A stretch of DNA of 50,026 bases from contig CAJTQV010000009.1 of NCBI GenBank assembly GCA_910578385.1, positions 73,022-123,047 of the forward strand. Reading direction: 5' to 3'. Source of the stretch: an uncultured Muribaculaceae bacterium. Its GTDB lineage: Bacteria; Bacteroidota; Bacteroidia; Bacteroidales; Muribaculaceae. Made by a program: the position numbers and the translations under genes. Under the pieces are notes generated by a model that was not told the origin of the DNA, made no database searches, and saw only the letters and a program-made list of their open reading frames with translations. Positions 41,345 through 49,157 of the stretch are shown in pieces (the first letter of the stretch is position 1; the number at the start of each line of letters is the position of its first letter).

Positions 41345-43000
41345 TTAATCAATCCTCACTACTATAAACGCGTCAGGAATCAAAGATTTCACTTCAAGTA
41401 GTTTTTGTTCTATCTCGCGGCGGCTTTCGCTCTCACCGTATGTGTATTTGTACATTCCGTTCTCATGGAACTTGCCCGAGGGAACAAGACCGCAGAATGC
41501 CGGATCGGTTTCATCCATTTCCGTTTCAGAGGCGAGCAGCTGGATTTTGTAGACCATCTTTGTAGATGCTGCCGAGGAGGTGGATCCGGAATTCTCTTTT
41601 TCGGTTTCTGAAGCACCCCCTGCAATTGCGCCGCCGTTACCTTTTACGACAAATGTCTTAGTTCCGGATTTCGGGCGCCCCTGTATTTTCTTCTTGTCAT
41701 CCTTGCCGGAATCATTCTTTTTCTTGGAAGAATCTTTCATAGAGGATGAGTCCTTCGTTTTTTTATCTTTCTTCTTTTTCTGTTTCTTCGATTTTTTGTC
41801 GCTGTCTGCCTCTTTAGCTACCGGTTCCGGTGCTTTCACTTCCTCTTTCTTCTGCTCCTGAACGGCAAGAAAGTCGGTCTCGCTTTTCAGCGTGATCGAC
41901 TCTGTCTCGACAACTCTGTTGTCGGAGATTTTGCGTGCTGTTCCCGACCGTCGTTTACGTGGTGTGGAACCGCTCCGCGATGTCTTTGCCTGCGCTATGT
42001 GCTGACGCTCAGCTTTCTTTTCCTGAACCGGCGATGCCAATGTGTTGACTCCTCCGGAATCCTGCTGCGGCTCAGCCGATGCGGTGAATGTCTCTTCTGT
42101 CTTCAGCGGTTCCGGATTCTCTGTTGCCGGTTCAGCGGCTGCTGTCGGGTTGTGGAGAGATTTTATGTAGCTTTCCAAAGCGTTGAATAGCGACTGTGCG
42201 AGTTCCTGCTGTCCGGCTTCGGAGCTGAGGTATTTGGCTTGTGTCGGATTGCATATGAAGTCAAGCTCTACGAGTACGGAAGGCATTGATGTGGCCCACA
42301 GCACCCAGAATCCGGCCTGTTTCACTCCCCGGTCTTTGCGGCCTGCGGTCTTGACAAGTTCTTTCTGTGCCTTGTCGGCAAATTTCAGACTCTGGCCGAG
42401 ATTCTTTTTCTGCGCCATCTCGAAGATGATGTATGATTCATCTTTCGAGGGGTCGAAACCGCTGTATTTCTGATGGTAGTTGTCCTCCAGCTCTATAACG
42501 GAGTTCTCACGCTGTGCTACCTTGAGGTTGTTGGCATCTTTCTGAGGACCGAGAGCGTAGACAGACGTACCCGACACGGTCTTGCGGTTGGGATTGCTCT
42601 TGTCGACAGAGTTGGTGTGGATTGAAATGAAGAGATTCCCTTTGTTGCGGTTGGCGATGTTGGCGCGTTCCTGCAAGCTTATGAAGGTGTCATCGTCGCG
42701 TGTCATCACAACTTTCACATCCTTCATCTTTTTCTTGACAAGAGCAGCGAATTTCTTGGCCACACCGAGGTTGATGGATTTCTCAGTTGCGCCGTTGTCT
42801 ATCGCACCATGGTCATGACCTCCGTGACCTGCGTCAATGACCACTGTGAATTCGCGGGTTGCTTTGGTCTGGGTTTTCGATTTGCGCTTGGGTTCGGCCG
42901 ATGCTGTCACTGCGAATATTATTCCGACCGCTACAAGTGTGGCCGTCATGGCTGTTCGCAGTGCAGTTGTGCTGATAATATGTGGAATCTTAAATTTCAT
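41345..43000 (-). CDS. N-acetylmuramoyl-L-alanine amidase with Lys-rich linker and SPOR-like end
   Basis: 551 residues. A signal-like hydrophobic segment (~12-35) is followed by an amidase_3 domain (~48-290) with zinc residues in VIDAGHGGHDHGA, ATEKSIN (Glu) and FISIHTNS, and the catalytic Glu in VLVELDFICNP. A low-complexity stretch (~290-470) is extremely rich in Lys, Glu and Ser (KKSKKQKKKKDKKTKDSS). The end (~480-551, MVYKIQLLAS, YKYTYGE) fits a SPOR-type peptidoglycan-binding fold. It cleaves the stem peptide from glycan and helps cell separation. The Lys-rich linker is unusually long. Confidence 0.9.
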   Translation of the reverse strand: MKFKIPHIISTTALRTAMTATLVAVGIIFAVTASAEPKRKSKTQTKATREFTVVIDAGHGGHDHGAIDNGATEKSINLGVAKKFAALVKKKMKDVKVVMTRDDDTFISLQERANIANRNKGNLFISIHTNSVDKSNPNRKTVSGTSVYALGPQKDANNLKVAQRENSVIELEDNYHQKYSGFDPSKDESYIIFEMAQKKNLGQSLKFADKAQKELVKTAGRKDRGVKQAGFWVLWATSMPSVLVELDFICNPTQAKYLSSEAGQQELAQSLFNALESYIKSLHNPTAAAEPATENPEPLKTEETFTASAEPQQDSGGVNTLASPVQEKKAERQHIAQAKTSRSGSTPRKRRSGTARKISDNRVVETESITLKSETDFLAVQEQKKEEVKAPEPVAKEADSDKKSKKQKKKKDKKTKDSSSMKDSSKKKNDSGKDDKKKIQGRPKSGTKTFVVKGNGGAIAGGASETEKENSGSTSSAASTKMVYKIQLLASETEMDETDPAFCGLVPSGKFHENGMYKYTYGESESRREIEQKLLEVKSLIPDAFIVVRID

Positions 43001-43007
43001 TTATTTT

Positions 43008-43067
43008 TACAAAAAATGCTTTTGCTTCGTTCTCTTCTACAAAAAATGTTACTGTTTTGTTCTCTTG
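43008..43067 (-). repeat. In-frame 30-bp tandem duplication at the lptB 3' end
   Basis: Two adjacent 30-bp units (43008-43037 and 43038-43067) match at 24 of 30 positions. Read in the lptB frame on the minus strand, the first unit gives KRTKQ-stop-HFL-stop and the second gives KRTKQKHFL-stop. Each copy thus has its own terminal stop codon, and the upstream one has an extra stop where the other has AAG. Confidence 0.85.
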
Positions 43068-44002
43068 GGCTCGAATTTTTTAGGCGTGAAAATGAAGTCA
43101 CGACCAAGATATTTCTCGCGCACCACAGGATTTGAAGCCAGTTCGGCGCTTGTTCCCTGGAAGAGCACACGTCCCTCGAAAAGCATGTAGGCGCGGTCGG
43201 TGATTCCGAGAATGGAGTCTGCCTTGTGGTCAGTGATGAGCACGCCGATATTCCTCTCTTTCAGGTGATAGACCACCTCCTGAATATCCTCGACGGCAAT
43301 AGGGTCTACCGCAGCGAAGGGTTCGTCGAGCATTATGAACTTCGGGTTGATTGCCAGACATCGGGCAATCTCCGTTCGGCGGCGTTCTCCACCCGACAGG
43401 CTCGTTCCGAGATTGTGGCGCACATGGTTCAGGTTGAATTCCGAAATCAGCTGTTCGAGCTTGGCCTTCTGATACTCTTTTGAGGTGTGGGTCATCTCGA
43501 GTATGGCCTTGATATTGTTCTCCACGCTCAGAGTGCGGAACACAGAAGCCTCCTGCGGCAGGTAACCGATACCGATCTGTGCCCGTTTGTAGACCGGATA
43601 TTCCGTTATGTCAACGTCATTGAGAAAGACACGGCCTTCATTGGGAGTGATTAGACCTACTGTCATGTAGAATGTAGTGGTCTTGCCGGCACCGTTCGGG
43701 CCGAGCAGTCCGACAATCTCACCCTGTGTCACTTCAATCGACACATGGTTGGCTACTGTCCGCTTGCCATATTTCTTTACAAGATTATCGGTACGGAGCA
43801 CTCCCTTTTCCGGAACATCGACTTTTTCCGTAATGACTGTGTCGCCATCCGGACCTGCTACAATCTCCTGTTCCTTTATCTCAAGGGTGCGCATGTCGGG
43901 CACGTTGCCTTCAAGTTCCTGTTCCTCTTCGGGAGTAAGTCTTTCGGGTCGCGGCTGGTCCGGTTTTTTCAGTTTGTTATGAAGAAACGGAAAAATTTTC
44001 AT
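43049..44002 (-). CDS. lptB: Lipopolysaccharide export ATPase LptB with N-terminal extension
   Basis: 317 residues. The ABC core (~68-305) has Walker A GPNGAGKTTT (101-110), signature SLSGGERRRTEIARCLA and MLDEPFAAVDPIAVEDIQ, the diagnostic LptB form. It powers the LptBFG transporter, which extracts lipopolysaccharide from the inner membrane. The first 67 residues are an acidic, Pro-rich extension not found in the ~241-residue E. coli protein (PRPERLTPEEEQELEG). The start overlaps the udk stop by 4 bases. The tail is altered by a 30-bp duplication. Confidence 0.93.
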   Translation of the reverse strand: MKIFPFLHNKLKKPDQPRPERLTPEEEQELEGNVPDMRTLEIKEQEIVAGPDGDTVITEKVDVPEKGVLRTDNLVKKYGKRTVANHVSIEVTQGEIVGLLGPNGAGKTTTFYMTVGLITPNEGRVFLNDVDITEYPVYKRAQIGIGYLPQEASVFRTLSVENNIKAILEMTHTSKEYQKAKLEQLISEFNLNHVRHNLGTSLSGGERRRTEIARCLAINPKFIMLDEPFAAVDPIAVEDIQEVVYHLKERNIGVLITDHKADSILGITDRAYMLFEGRVLFQGTSAELASNPVVREKYLGRDFIFTPKKFEPKRTKQ

Positions 44003-44619
44003 CGTGCCGAAGGTGGGAGAAGTGAACGTATGTAGTCGGTGAGCAGCTTGATGGCTACATTGTTGCCTCCACCCTGTGGAATGATGAGGTCGGCGTAGCG
44101 TTTCGAAGGCTCTATATAAAGCTCGTGCATCGGTTTGAGTGTCTCCTGATAGCGGTCAATCACCATCTGGGGTGTGCGGCCGCGCTCCACGCAGTCGCGG
44201 CTTATCACGCGGATAAGACGCTCGTCGGCATCGGCATCCACAAAGACCTTCACGTCGAGCATGTCGCGCAGAGCCTTGTCGGTCAGCACGAGAATGCCTT
44301 CGACCACGATTACCTCCTTGGGTGTCAGATGGACAGTCTCTTTCTGACGCGAGCAGGTCAGAAAGTCGTATGTGGGCATCTCAACGTCCTTGCCCTCCTT
44401 CAGTTCCTGAATCTGGCGTGTGAGCAGTGACCATTCTATCGAGGCCGGCTCGTCGTAGTTCATCTTCAGACGCTCCTCAAGCGGGATATGGGCGTTGTCC
44501 TTATAATAACAGTCCTGTGGCATGACCACAACCTCGCCTGCAGGCAGACTCTCTATTATTTTGCGCACGACCGTAGTCTTGCCGCTGCCGGTTCCTCCGG
44601 CTATTCCGATTACCAACAT
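43999..44619 (-). CDS. udk: Uridine kinase
   Basis: 206 residues. It phosphorylates uridine and cytidine in pyrimidine salvage. The P-loop is GGTGSGKT (8-15). Family motifs are VVMPQDCYYKD, NYDEPASIEW, YDFLTCSR and VVEGILVL. RDCVERGRTPQMVIDRY matches Udk more than phosphoribulokinase. It is the first gene of the long minus-strand cluster. Its 5' region has several CCGG words (44647-44720) but no clear promoter box. Confidence 0.96.
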   Translation of the reverse strand: MLVIGIAGGTGSGKTTVVRKIIESLPAGEVVVMPQDCYYKDNAHIPLEERLKMNYDEPASIEWSLLTRQIQELKEGKDVEMPTYDFLTCSRQKETVHLTPKEVIVVEGILVLTDKALRDMLDVKVFVDADADERLIRVISRDCVERGRTPQMVIDRYQETLKPMHELYIEPSKRYADLIIPQGGGNNVAIKLLTDYIRSLLPPSAR

Positions 44620-44754
44620 GTCGTTATCTTTTTGGAGTATTGAGACACGTCCGGGTGCGGTTGCTCACCGTCCGGGCATGTCATGCTAACTTCCGGACAC
44701 CTTGCAGACATCCGGACCGAAGCCATTATTTCAGACAAAATTAATAAAATCTGA

Positions 44755-44783
44755 TTTGCACACCAAATTTTTTTGTAACTTTG
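44755..44783 (+). promoter_or_regulatory. Predicted promoter of mlaE
   Basis: TTTG (44755-44758), 17 bases, TAACTTTG (44776-44783). The spacing is 2 bases shorter than usual. A leader of about 115 nt follows. Confidence 0.6.
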
Positions 44784-44906
44784 CGTGTTTTATTGTCGGA
44801 CGCATGTGGCTTCTCTGTTGTCCACATCAATTCCGGTTTGGGATTACGGATAGCGTGCTGTTGATTCAAATCCCTCAGTTCCAATTATAAACTGCATTTT
44901 AGCAAA

Positions 44907-45653
44907 ATGATTGTAAGTTCTGTAAAGTCGTTCGGTCGATACTGCATGTTTGTCACGCAGGTATTCCGTATTCCCGACAAATGGCGGGAATTTTTCAAGA
45001 GTCTCATTTTTGAGATATATAAATTAGGTGTCGATTCGATACCTCTTGTCATCATTATCTCGCTTTTTATCGGTGCCGTGATCTGTATCCAGATGACAAT
45101 CAACATCACTTCGCCGATGATTCCGAGATATGCCACCGGTATGGCTACCCGCGAGATTCTCGTGCTTGAGTTCTCATCTACGATGATGTGCCTCATATTG
45201 GCCGGCAAGGTCGGCTCTAACATAGCATCGGAAATCGGAACCATGCGTGTCACCGAGCAGATTGACGCCCTTGAGATCATGGGTCTCAACTCGGCCAATT
45301 TCATAGTGCTTCCCAAGATTATCGGATTCCTTATTTTCGTACCCGTGCTCTGTGTGCTCTCTATGTTCATGGGCCTGATAGGAGGGTGGTTTATAGCGCG
45401 GTTCACCGATATGATCTCCGTCGAGAACTATGTCTACGGAATACAGTCATTCTTCGTTCCATGGAACGTCTACTATTCTATAATAAAGACCGCCGTGTTC
45501 GCATACATCATCACTTCTGTCGCCGCTTATTATGGCTACTACGTGAAAGGCGGTGCCCTTGAGGTCGGAAAGGCGAGTACCAATGCGGTGGTGTCAAGCT
45601 CCATCATCATACTTCTCGCCGATGTCATACTCACTAAACTTCTGCTGCAATGA
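44907..45653 (+). CDS. mlaE: MlaE-type ABC transporter permease
   Basis: 248 residues with about five membrane segments. The MlaE family block is present (FIGAVICIQMTINI, ATREILVLEFSSTMMCLILAGKVGSNIASEIGTMRVTEQIDALEIMG). It forms the inner-membrane part of the phospholipid transporter with MlaD and MlaF. Its last codons overlap mlaF (ATGA), so translation is coupled. Confidence 0.94.
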   Translation: MIVSSVKSFGRYCMFVTQVFRIPDKWREFFKSLIFEIYKLGVDSIPLVIIISLFIGAVICIQMTINITSPMIPRYATGMATREILVLEFSSTMMCLILAGKVGSNIASEIGTMRVTEQIDALEIMGLNSANFIVLPKIIGFLIFVPVLCVLSMFMGLIGGWFIARFTDMISVENYVYGIQSFFVPWNVYYSIIKTAVFAYIITSVAAYYGYYVKGGALEVGKASTNAVVSSSIIILLADVILTKLLLQ

Positions 45654-46432
45654 TCGAGGCTAAACATGTTTCAAAATGGTTTGACGGGCAGAGAGTGCTC
45701 TATGATATCTCCGCTACGTTCGATACAGGAAAGACAAACCTTATTATAGGACAGTCAGGTTCGGGAAAGACAGTATTCATGAAGTGCCTTATCGGCCTTC
45801 TTACTCCTGAGGAGGGTGAGATTCTATATGATGGCCGTAAGTTCCGCGACCTCGACCTGAGTCAGAAGCGACAGCTGCGCTCCGAGATAGGTATGCTGTT
45901 CCAGGGTTCGGCTCTGTTCGACAATGAGACGGTGATGGGCAATGTGATGTTCCCGCTGAAGATGTTCAGCCCGATGTCGCATCAGGAGCAGGTAAAGCGT
46001 GCCCAGTTCTGTATAGACCGTGTGGGGTTGAAGAACGCCAATGACAAGTATCCCTCGGAGATTTCCGGAGGTATGCAGAAGCGTGTGGCCATTGCGCGCG
46101 CGATAGCCTTGAATCCGCGTTATCTTTTCTGCGACGAACCAAACTCCGGTCTTGACCCTCAGACTTCGATTCTTATTGATGAACTTCTGAGTGACATCAC
46201 GCATGAGTACGGAATCACGACCATCATCAATACCCATGACATGAACTCGGTGCTCGGCATTGGTGAGAACATCGTGTTCATCAACAAGGGGCACTGTGAC
46301 TGGAAAGGTAACGACCACACCATATATAAGAGCACAAATGTGGATTTGAACAACTTTGTTTTCGCCTCCCGGCTCTTCAAAGAGGTCAAACAATATCTCG
46401 AACGCAAGTACGAGAAGGACTCGAATAAGTAA
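45650..46432 (+). CDS. mlaF: MlaF-type ABC transporter ATP-binding protein
   Basis: 260 residues. Walker A GQSGSGKT (34-41), signature ISGGMQKRVAIARAIA and LFCDEPNSGLDP are all present, the last two being typical of MlaF rather than other importers. It drives MlaE/MlaD. Its C-terminal ~30 residues (FASRLFKEVKQYLERKYEKD) form a helix that in MlaF contacts regulatory partners. No mlaB/mlaC are nearby, as in most Bacteroidetes. Confidence 0.94.
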   Translation: MIEAKHVSKWFDGQRVLYDISATFDTGKTNLIIGQSGSGKTVFMKCLIGLLTPEEGEILYDGRKFRDLDLSQKRQLRSEIGMLFQGSALFDNETVMGNVMFPLKMFSPMSHQEQVKRAQFCIDRVGLKNANDKYPSEISGGMQKRVAIARAIALNPRYLFCDEPNSGLDPQTSILIDELLSDITHEYGITTIINTHDMNSVLGIGENIVFINKGHCDWKGNDHTIYKSTNVDLNNFVFASRLFKEVKQYLERKYEKDSNK

Positions 46433-46575
46433 TTTTTCGACGGAAAGGGCAGTACCCTCTGAAATTTCTCAATTTTTGTCTGAAATTTTCTGTGTGGGTA
46501 AATATCCTAAAATCAGAGTGATATAATTCGGGCTCAAAAAAAGTTGAAAAAATTTTAAAATTTTTTGCTGAAAAA

Positions 46576-46607
46576 TTTGGTGGAGTCAGAAAAAAGCACT
46601 AATTTTG
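46576..46607 (+). promoter_or_regulatory. Promoter of the tRNA-Gln gene
   Basis: TTTG (46576-46579), 20 bases, TAATTTTG (46600-46607), a full consensus match 53 bp before the tRNA. It gives an independent calibration of promoter spacing in this genome. Confidence 0.8.
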
Positions 46608-46660
46608 CAGTGTCAAAAGGGAACAACCTGAGACACTGAAAAGAGATTCAGTCACAAAAT

Positions 46661-46731
46661 TGCCTTGTGGTGTAATGGTAGCACACCGGATTCTGGTTCC
46701 GTTTGTGAGAGTTCGAGTCTTTCCAAGGCAA
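46661..46731 (+). tRNA. tRNA-Gln (anticodon CTG)
   Basis: A cloverleaf can be drawn. The acceptor TGCCTTG pairs with CAAGGCA, the D arm is TGGTGTAATGGTAGCACA, and the anticodon loop TTCTGGT carries CTG at 46693-46695. The anticodon stem CCGGA/TCCGT has one mismatch at its outer pair. The T arm GAGAG-TTCGAGT-CTTTC has one G-T pair. The discriminator is A; CCA is not encoded. It resembles tRNA-Gln of E. coli around the anticodon. Confidence 0.93.
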
Positions 46732-46736
46732 CACAA

Positions 46737-46765
46737 AGAGAGTTACTCCGGTAGCTCTCTTTTTC
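46737..46765 (+). terminator. Terminator after tRNA-Gln
   Basis: AGAGAGTTAC-TCCG-GTAGCTCTCT (10 bp, one G-T) followed directly by TTTTT, 5 bp after the tRNA. Confidence 0.9.
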
Positions 46766-46877
46766 GTTTATACCCTCACGCATCGCCCAAGCATCAGGCA
46801 TATTCCGGGTCAATGCAAATACCGGGTACGGATAAACTATTCTATATCCTTGTTGTCTGAATAGAAAAAAGCTCAGT

Positions 46878-47423
46878 ATGAAACAAGTTCTTCTCATTAT
46901 TTCACTTCTTTGTGCATTTATTTCAGCTAATGCACAATATTATTATCCCTATGATACCAGTAATTATTACTATGATGATGCTCCAAGCCTCATAATTCAA
47001 AAAGACCGAATTATGGGCTGGTACGTTTCTGACCTTGACGGCAATCGTATTAGTGATTACTATAAAGAAATACGTCCTTATAGCCAAGGAGCAGCCGCTG
47101 TACAGGACAAAATTATGGGTTGGTGTTTCATAAATCTTTCGGGGAAAAGATTTACAGACTATTACACAGAAGTTGATGATTTTCACGAGGGCTACGCCCT
47201 TGTCAAAGACAAAGTTATGGGGTGGACATTTATCAATGGACAAGGTAATAAACTCGTATATGATTATTTTGATGAAGCCTATCCCTTTCATCGAGGGGTG
47301 GCACTCGTTAAAGATAAAGTAATGGGGTGGTACCTCCTAAACACCGCAGGTAAAAGGATAACTGATTATCACAAAACGCCTTGGGATTTCAAACCGGCTC
47401 AACCACCTCGCAGACCGTGGTAA
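46878..47423 (+). CDS. Secreted WG-repeat protein
   Basis: 181 residues. The signal peptide MKQVLLIISLLCAFISANAQ (20 residues) is followed by a Tyr/Asp-rich stretch and four repeats of about 35 residues, from about residue 43. Each repeat runs D-K-x-M-G-W-x-x-x-N-x-x-G-K-R-x-T-D-Y-Y and then an aromatic-rich, PFHRGVALVK-type segment. This is the WG (KWG) repeat pattern, with MGW in a fixed place and TDYY in place of the usual IPPxY. The repeats are likely beta-hairpin binding modules. Base composition is clearly AT-richer than neighbours, suggesting recent arrival; no integrase is adjacent. Function unknown. Confidence 0.8.
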   Translation: MKQVLLIISLLCAFISANAQYYYPYDTSNYYYDDAPSLIIQKDRIMGWYVSDLDGNRISDYYKEIRPYSQGAAAVQDKIMGWCFINLSGKRFTDYYTEVDDFHEGYALVKDKVMGWTFINGQGNKLVYDYFDEAYPFHRGVALVKDKVMGWYLLNTAGKRITDYHKTPWDFKPAQPPRRPW

Positions 47424-47426
47424 AAA

Positions 47427-47840
47427 TTACGCTTTCGGTTTGTTCTTGCGGTTGCGCTCTATGATGTCGGCGAATGATTTTGGCAACCGCACGTTGTATA
47501 GGTCGTATGCCTCGTCAAACAGCGGTGCAATCTGCTCGTCGGTGAAACCGGCTATTCCGCAGCCGATGCGCGTTACATAGAATGTATTCTGGTCCCACTC
47601 GCGGGCAAGGTTGATAAACTCATCGACATATGGCTTGATGGTCTCGACTCCTCCCTGCATTGTCGGAATGGCGTATGACTGGCCCTGAAGGCCGACTCCC
47701 TGTCCCATGATTGCGCCGAATCTTTGACGCGCGACGCGTGCCGCACCTCCACCATGCATGCCCTGAAGATTGCTTCCGAAAACAAAAATATCGTCCGGTC
47801 CAAGTTCAGTGATATTCTCCGGAGTGTACTCTCTGCTCAT
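47427..47840 (-). CDS. A1S_2505-family ('phage non-structural') protein
   Basis: 137 residues matching the family often annotated as phage-associated in Acinetobacter and other bacteria. The diagnostic run is DIFVFGSNLQGMHGGGAARVA, then GQGVGLQGQSYAIPT, ETIKPYVDEFINLA and FYVTRIGCGIAGFTDEQIAPLF. The G-rich N-terminal loop and TRIGCGIAG suggest a macro-domain-like nucleotide or ADP-ribose binding pocket; that is inference. It is convergent with the WG gene, 3 bp apart, and divergent from lplA. Confidence 0.78.
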   Translation of the reverse strand: MSREYTPENITELGPDDIFVFGSNLQGMHGGGAARVARQRFGAIMGQGVGLQGQSYAIPTMQGGVETIKPYVDEFINLAREWDQNTFYVTRIGCGIAGFTDEQIAPLFDEAYDLYNVRLPKSFADIIERNRKNKPKA

Positions 47841-47879
47841 ATTTTTCTAATTTTATATGTTTGTATTCATTCGGTTTTG

Positions 47880-47911
47880 CAAATGTAACCCATTTTGCCG
47901 TTTATTGCAAA
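47880..47911 (-). promoter_or_regulatory. Promoter of the A1S_2505-family gene
   Basis: On the minus strand TTTG (47908-47911), 20 bases, TACATTTG (47880-47887): full consensus. The leader is about 35 nt. Confidence 0.72.
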
Positions 47912-47952
47912 TAATAAGTGAATTATCGTCCGTAAGCTCGAAGTTTAAACAA

Positions 47953-47983
47953 TTTGTCATGTCATTTATTTTGCTTAAATTTG
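47953..47983 (+). promoter_or_regulatory. Promoter of the lipoate ligase gene
   Basis: TTTG (47953-47956), 19 bases, TAAATTTG (47976-47983): full consensus. A hairpin GAACGGAG / CTCCGTTC (47993-48000 and 48016-48023) lies at the very 5' end of the expected transcript. Confidence 0.75.
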
Positions 47984-48046
47984 TGCGTTACCGAACGGAG
48001 CGGCAGGAGTGAAATCTCCGTTCTTAAAAATGAAATATAAACGGTT

Positions 48047-49072
48047 ATGAGACATATAAAATTCCCGGACAGCATTGACACTGTCAACAGGAGGCTGCCA
48101 TTCTTCCTCGCCACCGAGGAATGGGTTGCAAGGAAGTTGCCGGCAGGTGACTATTTTTTCTCGTGGCAGGTTGATCCGACGGTCATCTGCGGACGCAATC
48201 AGGATATTTCGAAGGAAGTGGATCTTGAATATTGCAAAAACAATGGTATCGATGTCGTCCGCAGGCGCAGTGGTGGAGGAGCCGTCTTTGCCGACCGTGA
48301 GAACTTCATGTTCTCATATATTACAGATGGAGACGATATAACCGCGGAATTTGCGAAATATACATCTATGATTGCAGACGCACTTTGTCGAATCGGTATA
48401 GATGCGGTCGCCACAGGTCGCAATGACATAACCATCGACGGTAAGAAAGTTTCAGGCAACGCGTTCTACCATATACCCGGACGATGCATAGCTCATGGCA
48501 CTATGCTCTATCATTTCAATCCGGTACACATTTCAAATGCCCTCACTCCCTCAAGAGCAAAACTTGAATCGAAGGGAGTCAAGTCCGTGCAATCGCGTGT
48601 TACCTGTCTGCAAACCGAGGGAATCACACACTCTCCTTCTGAGTTCGAGGAGTACATGATTCGCTCAATCACTGACGGAAACCCATATATTGTAACCGAA
48701 AATGACCTTGATGAGATAGTAGCAATCGAAAATCATTACTACGACCCGTCGTTCATGAGAATGGACGGTAAGAGGAAATCAGACGGAGCATCGGTCAATG
48801 GTCAGCGTCTTGTCACAAACCAGATGCGTCTTGACGGAGTAGGGGAGTTCCAGATTGAATACAGTCTTGACGCTGATAGCAGAATTAGAGATTTCCACAT
48901 CTCGGGAGACTTCTTCATGAGCGAGGATGTAGACCGCATGATATGCAACAGGCTTAACGGTGTAGTCTGCGAAGAAGCAGAGCTTACAGCAGCAATCCGC
49001 GACATCAATCCCGAGGCTGTAATTCCCGGTCTGACTCCGGTCAAACTACTCGGACTGATTACTGGCAGATGA
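48047..49072 (+). CDS. lplA: Lipoate-protein ligase A family
   Basis: 341 residues. It activates free lipoate with ATP and attaches it to E2 or GcvH lysines. The lipoate/ATP site is RRRSGGGAVFAD (~72-83), then GRNDITIDGKKVSGNAFYH with the catalytic Lys (~130). The C-terminal accessory domain (~250-341) of long LplA proteins is present. It is preceded by a six-codon mini-frame MKYKRL whose stop overlaps its ATG. Confidence 0.93.
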   Translation: MRHIKFPDSIDTVNRRLPFFLATEEWVARKLPAGDYFFSWQVDPTVICGRNQDISKEVDLEYCKNNGIDVVRRRSGGGAVFADRENFMFSYITDGDDITAEFAKYTSMIADALCRIGIDAVATGRNDITIDGKKVSGNAFYHIPGRCIAHGTMLYHFNPVHISNALTPSRAKLESKGVKSVQSRVTCLQTEGITHSPSEFEEYMIRSITDGNPYIVTENDLDEIVAIENHYYDPSFMRMDGKRKSDGASVNGQRLVTNQMRLDGVGEFQIEYSLDADSRIRDFHISGDFFMSEDVDRMICNRLNGVVCEEAELTAAIRDINPEAVIPGLTPVKLLGLITGR

Positions 49073-49157
49073 ATCGGAGGCCGTCCCATAAAAGTCCACA
49101 TAGATGGCTTCTTTTATGCGATGGACCCCTAAAGCAGCAGAATGTAACAAAAGACTT

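Noticed and set aside
46661..47423. Integrated island at tRNA-Gln
   Set aside because: No integrase, no direct repeat of the tRNA end and a proper terminator right after the tRNA; kept only as a possible remnant in the findings.
49104..49157. 18-residue N-terminal extension of the flavodoxin/ferredoxin protein
   Set aside because: The family starts at the MAIYSYTFSPTG motif; the preceding residues are not conserved-looking.
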